A DNA stretch of 64,000 bases from Ottowia oryzae (GCF_003008535.1 NZ_CP027666.1:992001-1056000), one strand, 5' to 3'. Shown: positions 1-8,555, counted from the stretch's first letter. Notes: a model not told the origin generated them from the sequence alone. Made by a program: numbers and translations.

Positions 1-720
1 GCGGCCAGCGACGGCATCATGGTGGCGCGGGGCGACCTGGCGGTGGAAGTGGGCAACGCCGCGGTGCCGGCGCTGCAAAAGAAAATGATCCGCATGGCGC
101 GCGACGCCGACAAGCTGGTCATCACCGCCACGCAGATGATGGAAAGCATGATCACCAACCCGGTGCCCACGCGCGCCGAGGTGAGCGACGTGGCCAACGC
201 CGTGCTGGACGGCACCGACGCCGTGATGCTGTCGGCCGAGACGGCGGCCGGCAAATACCCGCTGGAAACCGTGCGCCAAATGGCCGCCGTGTGCGAGGCG
301 GCCGAGGAGCACGACCCGGTGGAACTGGACGCCGATTTCAGCGGCGCCACCTTCACCCGCATCGACCAGTCGATTGCCATGGGCGCGCTGTTCACGGCCT
401 ACCACCTGGGCGCCAAGGCCATCGTGGCGCTGACCGATTCAGGCTCTACCGCGCTGTGGATGAGCCGCCACCGCGTGCGCATCCCGATCTACGCGCTCAC
501 GCCCAAGGCCGTCACGCAGCGCAAGATGGCGCTGTACCGCAACGTGCGCCCCATGCTGATGGACACCAGCGCCCACCGCGACGAAGCGCTGGCCCAGGCC
601 GAGGCGCACCTCAAGCGCCAGGGCGTGGTGGTGGCGGGCGACGTTTACGCCATCACCTGCGGCGAGCCCATGGGCGCGCCCGGTGGCACCAACATGCTCA
701 AGATCTGCCGGGTGAGCTGA
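1..720 (+). CDS. pyk: Pyruvate kinase, C-terminal part (5' end outside window)
   Basis: Catalyses the last step of glycolysis, phosphoenolpyruvate + ADP to pyruvate + ATP, in the cytoplasm. The reading frame is open from base 1, so only the C-terminal half is present. Visible family motifs are GDLAVEVG, followed by the TQMMESMI stretch of the catalytic barrel. The C-terminal domain has DSGSTALWMSRHRV and ends with GTNMLKI, as in complete pyruvate kinases. In related Comamonadaceae pyk lies close to an aldolase gene and purC, as here, although two phosphatase genes and a regulator pair intervene. Confidence 0.96.
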   Translation, partial: AASDGIMVARGDLAVEVGNAAVPALQKKMIRMARDADKLVITATQMMESMITNPVPTRAEVSDVANAVLDGTDAVMLSAETAAGKYPLETVRQMAAVCEAAEEHDPVELDADFSGATFTRIDQSIAMGALFTAYHLGAKAIVALTDSGSTALWMSRHRVRIPIYALTPKAVTQRKMALYRNVRPMLMDTSAHRDEALAQAEAHLKRQGVVVAGDVYAITCGEPMGAPGGTNMLKICRVS

Positions 721-809
721 CGGCCTGGGCCCGCCGCTGGCGCGCGCGTGCCAGCCGGGCCAGGCCCGCGTGCGCTGCCAGGGCGCTGACGGCGGCCAGC
801 ACGCAGCGC

Positions 810-1394
810 TTATGCCACGCGGCCCAGCGAACGCCGGGCGCCGCTGCGCCGCGCGCTCAGCCAGCGGGCCGTGCCCTGAACGGCCACCGCGCAGAAAGTG
901 CCCAGCAGCATCGCCGCCATCACGTCGGACGGGAAATGCACCCCCACGGCAATGCGGCTCCAGCACACCAGCAAGCCGGCCAGCGCCAACGCCCAGCGCG
1001 CGGCGGGCGCCCACCCGCTCAGCAGCGCGGACACCGCAAAGGCGGTGGCCACGCTGGCGTGAGAACTGGGAAAGCCATTGCCGCCCGAATGACCCAGCCA
1101 ATCCGTGCCCAGCCCCAGCGCGAAGGGGCGAGGCGAGGTCACGCCTTGCTTGATCAGGCTGGCGCCCAGCCAGGCCAGCGCCATCGCCGCCGCAGTGCCC
1201 AGCACCGCGCGGCGCCAGCGGCGCGGCCCCAGCAGCAGCGCCAGCACCAGCCCGGCCACGCCCAGGGCGGGCAGCCAGCGACTGGCCACGACCGCCAGCG
1301 ACACCAGGGCGGCGGGCGACTGCGCGTCGAGGTTGATCCAGAGGAAAAGCGAGCGGTCCCATGCGTGCATGTCGGAAGCCTGAAGGATGAGCAT
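810..1394 (-). CDS. PAP2-family membrane phosphatase
   Basis: A 194-residue integral membrane protein of the phosphatidic acid phosphatase type 2 superfamily, which dephosphorylates lipid phosphates or undecaprenyl pyrophosphate on the periplasmic face. All three signature motifs are present in order: K-x6-RP (KQGVTSPRP), PSSH (with the acid-base His) and SR-x5-H-x3-D (SRIAVGVHFPSD). Several hydrophobic segments separate them. The size suggests a BcrC-like undecaprenyl-diphosphatase, but the exact substrate cannot be read from sequence. An alternative ATG lies 24 bases downstream at 1370. A second PAP2 gene lies just upstream on the same strand. Confidence 0.85.
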   Translation of the reverse strand: MLILQASDMHAWDRSLFLWINLDAQSPAALVSLAVVASRWLPALGVAGLVLALLLGPRRWRRAVLGTAAAMALAWLGASLIKQGVTSPRPFALGLGTDWLGHSGGNGFPSSHASVATAFAVSALLSGWAPAARWALALAGLLVCWSRIAVGVHFPSDVMAAMLLGTFCAVAVQGTARWLSARRSGARRSLGRVA

Positions 1395-1460
1395 GACGCG
1401 CCTGTGAAGAGGGTTTGCCCAATATGCGGTGGATGGAGCCGGTACGCCGGTCAGCGTCGG

Positions 1461-2198
1461 TCAACGCGGGGCGGCCCAGCGGCGCAGCGCCCACCACACC
1501 GCACCCGATACGCTCCAGCACAGCCAGGCCGTCCACAAGGTATGGCTCATGAAGTGCGCGCCGCGCACCTGCTGCGCCAGGCCCAGCGCCGTGCCCGCCA
1601 GCAAGGCGGCGCACAGCCACACGGTGGCGGCGCGCGGCGCGCGATCGCGCAGCCAGAACCAGCCGCTTATCCAGGCAAAGCCGGCCGTGGCGTGCCCGGC
1701 GGGAAAGCAGTGGCCGCCCCCGCCGTCGGCCTCGCCCCAGCGCCAGTGCGACACGTAGCTGGCGGTGCCGCCGAATTCGCTCAAGTCCCAGGGGCAGCTG
1801 GTGGTGCTGGTGAATTTCATCAGCGACATGGTGGTCAGGCACACGAGCATCCCGATCAGCAGGCCGATGCGTTCGCGGCGCGACAGGCAACGCAGCACGC
1901 CGCGCGGCCAGAAGATCATGACGGCCAGGCCCAGCGTGAGCGCCCACGATGCATTGCGCGCCCCGTCGTGCAGTACGCGCGTCATCCACCACTGGTTGCG
2001 CCAGTCGAAGCCGCCCACGTCGCCAAACAGCCGCGCCAGCGGCAGGTCAAGACCGCTGACGTCCCACATGCCCAGCAGCGCCAGGCCGATCAGCGCCACC
2101 ATGGCCCCAAGCGCCACGGTGCTGCGTTGGGCGGGGTGCGGGGCTGGGGCCGCCGCATCCAGCGCGGCGGAGGTGGTCAGGGGGGGTACCGAAGACAT
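1461..2198 (-). CDS. PAP2-superfamily membrane protein
   Basis: About 245 residues with several transmembrane segments. Motifs are a divergent PAP2 set: K-containing KFTSTTSCPWDL, then CFPAGHA (the PSGH-like motif with the central His), then QQVRGAHFMSHTLW (the R-x5-H motif). This matches the lipid-phosphatase-like branch often found near lipid A modification genes. The start is placed at the ATG at 2198 because upstream codons to 2285 look non-coding; the choice is not certain. It lies 66 bases upstream of the other PAP2 gene, so the two may be cotranscribed. Substrate unknown. Confidence 0.75.
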   Translation of the reverse strand: MSSVPPLTTSAALDAAAPAPHPAQRSTVALGAMVALIGLALLGMWDVSGLDLPLARLFGDVGGFDWRNQWWMTRVLHDGARNASWALTLGLAVMIFWPRGVLRCLSRRERIGLLIGMLVCLTTMSLMKFTSTTSCPWDLSEFGGTASYVSHWRWGEADGGGGHCFPAGHATAGFAWISGWFWLRDRAPRAATVWLCAALLAGTALGLAQQVRGAHFMSHTLWTAWLCWSVSGAVWWALRRWAAPR

Positions 2199-2282
2199 GC
2201 CCGCGATGCTCGCGTGCGCATCTGAGCATCGTCTTAAGTCGGCATGCCGGCCGGCATAGTGCGCGGGGCGGCGCTTAGGCGC

Positions 2283-2345
2283 CAAATTGGGCTCTGACGC
2301 AGGCGCGGACAGCGCTGGCAGCTATCAAAAATGCAGTTGGTGCTG
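2283..2345 (-). repeat. Dispersed palindromic repeat, copy 1
   Basis: On the minus strand it reads GATAGCTGCCAGCGC, a short spacer, then GCGTCAGAGCC and CAATTT. It is intergenic, between the DUF1348 gene and the PAP2 gene. It belongs to the family described in the findings. Confidence 0.75.
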
Positions 2346-2364
2346 ACAAACGCCTTAAGGCCGC

Positions 2365-2832
2365 CTACAGGCCCAGATCCGTCAGCGAAGCGTGCCCGTC
2401 TGGGCGCCGGCCCAGCGGCCAGTGGAAAAGGCGGGCGCTTTCGCTGATCGGCAGGTCGTTGATGCTGGCGTGGCGCCGCGCCATCAGGCCCTCGGGGGTG
2501 AACTGCCAGTTTTCATTGCCGTACGAACGAAACCACTGGCCCGAATCGTCGTGCCATTCGTAGGCAAAGCGCACCGCGATGCGCGCTTCGGTGAAGGCCC
2601 ACAGCTCCTTGATCAGACGGTAGTCCAGCTCACGCGCCCACTTGCCCGTGAGGAGCGCATGCACGGCGTCGTGCCCCACGGGGAACTCTGCGCGGTTGCG
2701 CCACACGGTGTCGGTGGTGTAGACCTGCACCACGCGGTCGGGGTCGCGGCTGTTCCAGGCGTCTTCGGCCAGGCGCACCTTGTGCGCGGCGGTCTCGGCG
2801 GTGAAAGGCGGCAGGGGCGGGCGGGTGGTCAT
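2365..2832 (-). CDS. DUF1348 / SnoaL-like (NTF2-fold) protein
   Basis: A 155-residue soluble protein with the nuclear transport factor 2-like fold signature of the DUF1348 family. Landmarks are AEDAWNSRDPDRV near the N-terminus, DTVWRNRAEF, FAYEWHDDSGQWFRSYGNENW in the middle, and the tail FHWPLGRRPDGHASL. No catalytic activity is established for the family. It is divergently transcribed from a TetR regulator, and the 90-base gap holds two near-identical palindromes. The simplest reading is that the regulator controls this gene and itself. The true ligand is unknown. Confidence 0.85.
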   Translation of the reverse strand: MTTRPPLPPFTAETAAHKVRLAEDAWNSRDPDRVVQVYTTDTVWRNRAEFPVGHDAVHALLTGKWARELDYRLIKELWAFTEARIAVRFAYEWHDDSGQWFRSYGNENWQFTPEGLMARRHASINDLPISESARLFHWPLGRRPDGHASLTDLGL

Positions 2833-2860
2833 CGGGCGTTCCTGGGGGTTTGGGTGAAAG

Positions 2861-2878
2861 GTAGACAGACTTGTCTAC
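2861..2878. promoter_or_regulatory. TetR-type operator palindrome 1
   Basis: GTAGACA-gact-TGTCTAC, an inverted repeat with 7-base arms in the divergent intergenic region. It shares the TAGACAGA core with the second palindrome; the two centres are about 34 bases apart. Inferred binding site of the adjacent TetR-family regulator. Confidence 0.7.
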
Positions 2879-2895
2879 GCGCAATGTAGTTGACG

Positions 2896-2911
2896 TAGAC
2901 AGATCTGTCTA
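2896..2911. promoter_or_regulatory. TetR-type operator palindrome 2
   Basis: TAGACAGATCTGTCTA is a perfect 16-base palindrome 12 bases before the ATG of the TetR gene. It is likely to overlap that gene's promoter or ribosome-binding region, giving autoregulation. Confidence 0.75.
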
Positions 2912-2922
2912 TCATCTCGGTC

Positions 2923-3504
2923 ATGCTCATCGCGCCACCCCCCGTCACCCCCGATTTGCCCGCGCGGGAGCGCATCCTATGGACGGCGGCTCGCCTGTTT
3001 TATGCGGACGGCGTGCGCGCCACCGGCATCGACCGCGTGATCGCCGAGGCGGGCGTCACCAAGGTCACGTTCTACCGGCACTTTCCCAGCAAGAACGATC
3101 TGGTGCTGGCCTTTCTGGCCCATCGCCACACGCGCTGGATGGCGTGGCTGGACGAAGCACTCGCCCGCCACGGCGACACCGTCGCCGCGCTGGTACCCGC
3201 GCTGGCCGAATGGCTGGGCGATGAAGGCTTTCGCGGCTGCGCCTTCCTGAACACCACCGCAGAGCTGGCTGGTGACCTGCCTGAGGTGGCCACCCTCACC
3301 GCCGAACACAAGGCGGCCGTCGCTCGCCGCCTGCAGCGCTTGCAACTGTCCGGCGACGCGCCGCCCGCGCGCACGCCGACCAGCGAAGACGCGGCGCTGC
3401 TGTGCACCCTGATGGACGGCGCCATCGCCCGCGCCGTGTACGAGGGCGACGCGGCGGGCGCGCTGGCCGCGCTGGCGCACGGCACGCGCTTGCTGGCGCG
3501 CTGA
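2923..3504 (+). CDS. TetR/AcrR-family transcriptional regulator
   Basis: 193 residues. The N-terminal helix-turn-helix domain is visible as ERILWTAARLFYADGVRATG followed by IDRVIAEAGVTKVTFYRHFPSK, the canonical TetR recognition region with the YRHF turn. The remaining 130 residues form the helical ligand-binding domain, with RGCAFLNTTAEL typical of a large TetR subfamily. The gene is divergent from the DUF1348 gene. Two palindromes sharing a TAGACAGA core lie between them, so it probably represses both genes until a ligand binds. The ligand is not predictable from sequence. Confidence 0.92.
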   Translation: MLIAPPPVTPDLPARERILWTAARLFYADGVRATGIDRVIAEAGVTKVTFYRHFPSKNDLVLAFLAHRHTRWMAWLDEALARHGDTVAALVPALAEWLGDEGFRGCAFLNTTAELAGDLPEVATLTAEHKAAVARRLQRLQLSGDAPPARTPTSEDAALLCTLMDGAIARAVYEGDAAGALAALAHGTRLLAR

Positions 3505-3593
3505 GCGCTGCGCCTGGGCACCTACAATCTGCGGTTGATTTCCGCGCAGCCGCCAGGGCTGCCCCGACGACGATCTGTATAAGGAAAACGACC

Positions 3594-4481
3594 GTGAACC
3601 AGGACCAGCTCAAGAAAGTGGCCAGTGGCCAGGGATTTGTCGCCGCGCTCGACCAAAGCGGGGGCAGCACGCCCAAGGCGCTGAAGCTCTACGGTGTGGA
3701 AGAAAGCGCCTATGCCAACGAGGCGCAGATGTACGACCTGGTGCACGCCATGCGCAACCGCATCGTGACCAGCCCCTCGTTCGGCGGCAACCGCGTACTG
3801 GGCGCCATCCTGTTCGAGATGACGATGGACCGCCAGTTCGACGGCCAGGACGCCGCGCAGTACCTGTGGAACACCAAGCAGGTCGTGCCCTTCCTGAAGG
3901 TGGACAAGGGCCTGGCGGACGAAAAAGACGGCGTGCAGCTGATGAAGCCCATGCCCGAGCTGGACGCGTTGCTCAACCGCGCGGTGGCCAAGGGCATCTT
4001 CGGCACCAAGATGCGCTCGGTCATCAACAGCGCCAACCCGGCCGGTATCGACGCGGTGGTGGCCCAGCAGTTCGAGGTGGGCAAGCAGATTCTGGCCGCC
4101 GGCCTGATGCCCATCATCGAGCCTGAGGTGAACATCAAGGCCACCGACAAGAAAGAGGCCGAGGCGCTGCTCAAGGCCGCCATCCTCAAGCAGCTGGACG
4201 CGCTGGGCGCAGATCAGAAGGTGATGCTCAAGCTGACCATCCCGACCGAAGCCGGCCTGTACACCGAGCTGGTCAAGCATCCGAACGTGGTGCGCGTGGT
4301 GGCGCTGTCGGGCGGCTACAACCGCGACGATTCCAACGCCCTGCTGGCCAAGAACCCCGGCGTGATCGCCAGCTTCAGCCGCGCGCTGACCGAAGGCCTG
4401 TCGGCCCAGCAAAGCGACGCCGAATTCAACGGCGTGCTGGACAAGGCGATCGAGTCGATCTACCAGGCCTCGAATACCTGA
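3594..4481 (+). CDS. Fructose-bisphosphate aldolase, class I
   Basis: 295-residue cytoplasmic aldolase that interconverts fructose 1,6-bisphosphate with dihydroxyacetone phosphate and glyceraldehyde 3-phosphate using a Schiff-base lysine. The sequence is of the bacterial class I type known from staphylococci. It starts with a GKGFIAALDQSGGSTPK-like segment, here GQGFVAALDQSGGSTPKALK, then VVPFLKVDKGLADE, GIFGTKMRS, IIEPEVNI and VVALSGGYNRDDSN. Start is the GTG at 3594 with AAGGAA 8 bases upstream; the frame is open further upstream, but that part lies within the tetR gene. It sits directly upstream of purC, a position often held by class II aldolase in relatives. Confidence 0.92.
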   Translation: MNQDQLKKVASGQGFVAALDQSGGSTPKALKLYGVEESAYANEAQMYDLVHAMRNRIVTSPSFGGNRVLGAILFEMTMDRQFDGQDAAQYLWNTKQVVPFLKVDKGLADEKDGVQLMKPMPELDALLNRAVAKGIFGTKMRSVINSANPAGIDAVVAQQFEVGKQILAAGLMPIIEPEVNIKATDKKEAEALLKAAILKQLDALGADQKVMLKLTIPTEAGLYTELVKHPNVVRVVALSGGYNRDDSNALLAKNPGVIASFSRALTEGLSAQQSDAEFNGVLDKAIESIYQASNT

Positions 4482-4571
4482 AGCACTCCTGAGTCGCTGA
4501 CGCGCCTTCCCCCTGTGCTGCGCGAGGGGCAAGGCCAGTGCCCGGCGCAGCGCCATCCAGAAAACCCCGCC

Positions 4572-5471
4572 ATGAACCCCGCCGCCGTCCACACCTCCAC
4601 TTTGCACAGCCTGCCCCTGCTTGCGCGCGGCAAGGTGCGCGACAACTACGCGGTGGGAGACGACCGCATCCTGATGGTGGCCAGCGACCGCATCAGCGCG
4701 TTCGACGTCATCATGGACGACCCCATCCCCGGCAAGGGCGCACTGCTGACGCAGATGGCGCTGTGGTGGTTTGAGCAGCTCAAAGGCATCGTGCCCAACC
4801 ACCTGACCGGCGAAGCGCCCGAAAGCGTGGTGGCGCCGGACGAAGTGGCGCAGGTGGCCGGCCGCAGCATGCTGGTGCAGCGTCTGAAGCCCGTGCCCAT
4901 CGAGGCGGTGGTGCGCGGCTACCTGGCCGGCAGCGGCTGGAAGGAATACCAGGACAGCCAGTCCGTCTGCGGCGTGCCGCTGCCCGCCGGCCTGCGCAAC
5001 GCCAGCCAGCTGCCCCAGCCCATCTACACCCCCGCTGCCAAGGCCGAGGTGGGCGAGCACGACGAAAACATCACCTACGAGCGCACGGTCGACATGGTGG
5101 GCGAGCCGCTGGCTGCCCAGATCCGCGACACCGCCATCGCCCTGTACAGCCGCGCCGCAGCCATCGCCGCGAAGAAGGGCATCATCATTGCCGACACCAA
5201 GTTTGAATTCGGCCTGAACGCCGCGGGCGAGCTGGTGCTGATGGACGAAGTCCTGACACCCGACAGCTCACGCTACTGGCCGGCCGACCAGTACCGCGAA
5301 GGCGAAAACCCGCCCAGCTTCGACAAGCAGTACCTGCGCGACTGGCTGGAACAGGCCACCGTGGACGGCCAGCCCTGGGCCAAGCAGCCCCCGCCGCCCC
5401 GCCTGCCGGACGATGTGGTCGCCGGCACCGCCGCCAAGTACCGCGACGCGATGCAACGCCTGGTGGGCTGA
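4572..5471 (+). CDS. purC: Phosphoribosylaminoimidazole-succinocarboxamide synthase
   Basis: 299 residues. Joins aspartate to carboxyaminoimidazole ribonucleotide with ATP in de novo purine synthesis. Motifs: LLARGKVRDNYAVGDDRILMV at the N-terminus (ATP-binding glycine-lysine segment), SDRISAFDV, VVRGYLAGSGWKEY, IIADTKFEFG and LTPDSSRYWP near the C-terminus. Length fits the longer SAICAR synthetase type with an extended C-terminus. The ATG at 4572 precedes the conserved region directly. It is 90 bases downstream of the aldolase gene; no purE or purK follows, unlike many relatives. Confidence 0.96.
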   Translation: MNPAAVHTSTLHSLPLLARGKVRDNYAVGDDRILMVASDRISAFDVIMDDPIPGKGALLTQMALWWFEQLKGIVPNHLTGEAPESVVAPDEVAQVAGRSMLVQRLKPVPIEAVVRGYLAGSGWKEYQDSQSVCGVPLPAGLRNASQLPQPIYTPAAKAEVGEHDENITYERTVDMVGEPLAAQIRDTAIALYSRAAAIAAKKGIIIADTKFEFGLNAAGELVLMDEVLTPDSSRYWPADQYREGENPPSFDKQYLRDWLEQATVDGQPWAKQPPPPRLPDDVVAGTAAKYRDAMQRLVG

Positions 5472-5507
5472 GCGCGCGCCGCGCCCTTCGCCACCGTTTT
5501 CCTCGCC

Positions 5508-5948
5508 ATGCAGCGCCTGCGTTTTCACCCGCTGTGGCGGCCGTGGCCCCTGGCCCGGCGCGCCGCGGGTTGGCAGCGCAGCGTGCTGCTGGCGTTGCTG
5601 GGCTGGTCGCTGCTGGTCGCAGGGGAGCTGGGGCAGCTTCACCGCTACGCCCACCACCCCGCTGAGGGCCCGCACAGCCTGGTCACCGCCGCGGTGCGCG
5701 CCGCTGCCCCTGCGGCGATGCACAGCAGCGAGCACGAGGGCTGGCTGGCGCATCTCTTTGGCCACCACCTTGAGCTGAACTGCCAGCTGCTGGACCAGCT
5801 GGTCCACGGCTCCGCCCCCGGCACCGAGCCGGCGCTGTGGCTGGCGCACGCCGCGCCCAGCGATCAGCTGCCCGTCTGGCGCGCCTTCGCTGCCACCGAG
5901 CCGCGCCGCGCCGCGTACCACGCCCGCGCCCCGCCGCTGCGCGCCTGA
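5508..5948 (+). CDS. Hypothetical protein, single N-terminal membrane segment
   Basis: 146 residues. An arginine-rich start is followed by one hydrophobic stretch (SVLLALLGWSLLVAGELGQ). The rest looks extracytoplasmic and has many His residues (HRYAHH, HSSEHEGW, LFGHHLELN) and one Cys. The C-terminus AYHARAPPLRA resembles the ends of small DUF2946-type proteins found near metal-uptake genes, but this similarity is weak. It precedes a zinc-type TonB receptor gene by about 250 bases with no terminator seen, so a role in metal handling is possible. Function is not established. Confidence 0.6.
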   Translation: MQRLRFHPLWRPWPLARRAAGWQRSVLLALLGWSLLVAGELGQLHRYAHHPAEGPHSLVTAAVRAAAPAAMHSSEHEGWLAHLFGHHLELNCQLLDQLVHGSAPGTEPALWLAHAAPSDQLPVWRAFAATEPRRAAYHARAPPLRA

Positions 5949-6194
5949 CGCTGGCGCACAGCCAGCGCTTTCTCTTCGCCATTCCTGAAGCCCTGCCCAT
6001 GGCAGTGCGCCTGTGTGCGCTCCGCCGATGGGCCCGCGCCCGATTCGCCTGCGCGGCAAGGCTTCACCCCGCGTCTCGCCCCGCACGCCGCTGGCTGCCA
6101 TGGGCGGCGCATCCCTTGAATTCTCTGGGCCGCTGGTGCCTGGGCGCTGCTTCGCGCGCCCTGCCGTGCCGCCCACTTTGCCCTATCGCAAACC

Positions 6195-8327
6195 ATGCAA
6201 CGCATTCACAACCGACTCTCGATCTTGGCCCGCGCCGCGCGGGCTGCGGCGCGCCCCTGGCCGCGCGTCGCCCCGGCATTGGCCACAGGCGTTCTCTGCT
6301 CACACGTCTGGGCGCAGGCGCCGACGGCCAACGTGCCGGACAACGCACCCACCGACGATGTGCCCTCGCTGCAAAGCGTCACCGTGTCGGCCGACGGCCT
6401 GGGCCGCTCGGCCGCTGAAATGGCAGCCCCCGCATCGGTGCTGGAAGGCGACGAACTCGTGCAGCGCCGCGGCGCCACCCTGGGCGAGACGCTGGAGGCC
6501 GAGCCCGGCATTCGCGCCAGCCACTTTGGCGCCGGTGCCAGCCGCCCGGTGATCCGCGGCATGGACGGTCCGCGCGTGCAAATCCTGAGCGACGGCGCCG
6601 AGCAGCAGGACGCGTCCTCCATCAGCCCCGACCACGCGGTCACGTCCGAGCCCATGCTCGCGCGCCAGATCGAGGTGTTGCGCGGCCCGTCCGCGCTGAT
6701 CCAGGGCGGTGGTGTCGTGGGCGGCGTGGTGAACGTGCTGGACAACAAGGTGCCCACCGCCGCGCCCGCCAAAGGCGTGGAAGGCAGCGCCGAGCTGCGC
6801 GCCGATTCCGCTGCGCGCGGCAAGGCAGGCGCCGCGCAGGTCACGGTGGGCAAGGGCCCGCTGGTGCTGCACGTCGAAGGTGTGGGCCGCGACGATGGCG
6901 ACTACGCCGTGGGCCGCGGCTGGGAAGGCGGCCAACGTGTGCAAGGCAGTTTCAACCGCACCAGCACCGGCAGCGTGGGCCTTTCCTGGGTGGGCTCGCG
7001 CGGCTTCCTGGGTGTGGCATACACGCAGCAGCGGGCGCGCTACGGCCTGCCGGGGCACGACCACGACATCGAAGACTGCCACCCGCACGGCACGCACCTG
7101 CATTGCGGTGGCCATGGCGACCACGCCCATGACGACGGAGGGCACGACCATGACCACGAGCACGACCACGGTGTGCCCGTGGTGGACCTGCGCAGCGGCC
7201 GCTGGGACGTGCGCGGCGAACTGCGCGACCCCTTCGCCGGGTTCGACAGCCTGCGCCTGCGCCTGGGCGTGACCGACTACAAGCACGACGAAAAGGAAGG
7301 CGACGAGGTGGCCACCACCTTCCGCAACAAGGGCTTCAGCGGCCGCGTCGAGCTGGAGCACAAGCCCATCCTGGGCTGGCGCGGCGTGTTTGGCATTGCC
7401 AGCAGCGACCGCAAGTTCAGCGCCCTGGGCGAAGAAGCCTACGTGCAGCCCACGCGCACGCGCCGCACCAGCCTGTTCTGGTTGGAAACGCTCAAGTGGA
7501 ACGACTGGCAGTTGGAAGGCGCACTGCGCCATGAGCGCCAGGAAGTGCGCGCCGAAGAATCCGACGTGGTGCGCAAGCACAACGGCACGTCGGCATCGCT
7601 GGGCGCTACATGGCGCTTCACGCCGGGCTACCAGGTCGCCGCCAGCTTCACCCACGCGCAGCGCATGCCCACGGCCGAAGAGCTGTTTGCGCGCGGCCTG
7701 CACATGGCCACGCGCACCTACGAGATCGGCAGCGACACGCTGCGCGCCGAGCGTTCCAACAACCTGGACATCGGCCTGAGCAAGACCAGCGGCGACACCA
7801 CTTTCGGCGTGAACGCGTACCACAACCGCATCGGCGGCTACGTCTACGGCCAGACGTTGGATGCCGTGGACGGCGTGCAGCTGCTGCAGTACACGCAGGC
7901 CAGCGCGCGCTTCACCGGGCTGGAGGGGCACATTCGCCAGCGCATCACGCGCAACCTGGGCGTGACGCTGTTCGGCGACGTGGTGAACGCCCGCCTGGCC
8001 GACGGCAGCCGCCTGCCGCGCGTAGCCCCGGCGCGCGCCGGCGTGCGCCTGGACGCGCGCTGGCAGGGCTGGGAAGGCATGGTCGAATGGGTGCAGACCG
8101 CCGCCGCGCGCAAGCTGGCTGCGTACGAAACGCCCACCGCCGGCTTTGGCATGCTGAACCTGGGCGCTTCGTACCGGCTGCCCACGTCCGAGGGGCGCAG
8201 CTGGTTGTTCTACGTGCGCGGCACCAACCTGACGAACAAGCTGGCGTATTCGCACGTGTCGTTCATCAAGGACCAGGCGCCGCTGATGGGGCGCAGCATC
8301 AGCATTGGTGCGCGCTACGCTTTTTGA
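6195..8327 (+). CDS. znuD: TonB-dependent outer-membrane receptor, zinc type (ZnuD-like)
   Basis: 710 residues. After an N-terminal signal region (cleavage likely after VWAQA), there is a plug domain (LQSVTVSADGLGRSA, then RPVIRGMDGPRVQIL and VLRGPSALIQGGGVVGGVVNV). A 22-strand-type barrel follows and ends in a terminal Phe (SIGARYAF). Around residues 285-325 an extracellular loop is extremely rich in His, Asp and Cys (motifs HDHDIEDCHPHG, HCGGHGDHAHDD, HDHEHDH). Such a loop is characteristic of ZnuD zinc receptors. Substrate zinc is inferred. No Zur-type operator was recognised upstream. The stop codon lies within a dispersed repeat. Confidence 0.88.
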   Translation: MQRIHNRLSILARAARAAARPWPRVAPALATGVLCSHVWAQAPTANVPDNAPTDDVPSLQSVTVSADGLGRSAAEMAAPASVLEGDELVQRRGATLGETLEAEPGIRASHFGAGASRPVIRGMDGPRVQILSDGAEQQDASSISPDHAVTSEPMLARQIEVLRGPSALIQGGGVVGGVVNVLDNKVPTAAPAKGVEGSAELRADSAARGKAGAAQVTVGKGPLVLHVEGVGRDDGDYAVGRGWEGGQRVQGSFNRTSTGSVGLSWVGSRGFLGVAYTQQRARYGLPGHDHDIEDCHPHGTHLHCGGHGDHAHDDGGHDHDHEHDHGVPVVDLRSGRWDVRGELRDPFAGFDSLRLRLGVTDYKHDEKEGDEVATTFRNKGFSGRVELEHKPILGWRGVFGIASSDRKFSALGEEAYVQPTRTRRTSLFWLETLKWNDWQLEGALRHERQEVRAEESDVVRKHNGTSASLGATWRFTPGYQVAASFTHAQRMPTAEELFARGLHMATRTYEIGSDTLRAERSNNLDIGLSKTSGDTTFGVNAYHNRIGGYVYGQTLDAVDGVQLLQYTQASARFTGLEGHIRQRITRNLGVTLFGDVVNARLADGSRLPRVAPARAGVRLDARWQGWEGMVEWVQTAAARKLAAYETPTAGFGMLNLGASYRLPTSEGRSWLFYVRGTNLTNKLAYSHVSFIKDQAPLMGRSISIGARYAF

Positions 8328-8370
8328 AGCTGCTGGCGCCCGCCTGATGGGCGCCAGGGCCTGATTCGCT
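8321..8370 (+). repeat. Dispersed palindromic repeat, copy 2
   Basis: Reads TTTTTGAAGCTGCTGGCGCC, a short spacer, then GGGCGCCAGGGCCTGATT. The stop codon of the TonB receptor gene (8325-8327) is inside the element. Confidence 0.75.
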
Positions 8371-8399
8371 TGGTTATAGCGCGATCAGGCCCGCCAGTG

Positions 8400-8537
8400 T
8401 CAGGGCGCGGCGGCCAGCGCGGTCTCTGCCACGCCTTTGCGGCCCGTGGCTTCGTCCACCACCTGCAGCTTGCTGCGCGCGGCGATAAAGCCCATCTTCA
8501 CCTCTTGCCACACGCAGGTGGCCCAGTCAGAAGACAT
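8400..8537 (-). CDS. Small hypothetical protein (45 aa), possible gene remnant
   Basis: A 45-residue frame starting MSSDWATCVWQEVKMG and ending AETALAAAP. Codon third positions are GC-rich as in neighbours, suggesting coding history. No family was recognised, no convincing ribosome-binding site is seen, and it is flanked by two dispersed repeats. It could be a real small protein or the remnant of a larger gene. Confidence 0.35.
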   Translation of the reverse strand: MSSDWATCVWQEVKMGFIAARSKLQVVDEATGRKGVAETALAAAP

Positions 8538-8555
8538 GCCTCAAAGCGTGTCCGG

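Noticed and set aside
291..2225. A 644-codon plus-strand frame across pyk and the PAP2 genes
   Set aside because: Its product is Arg/Gln/Ala-rich with no motif, and both PAP2 genes on the other strand have intact signatures.
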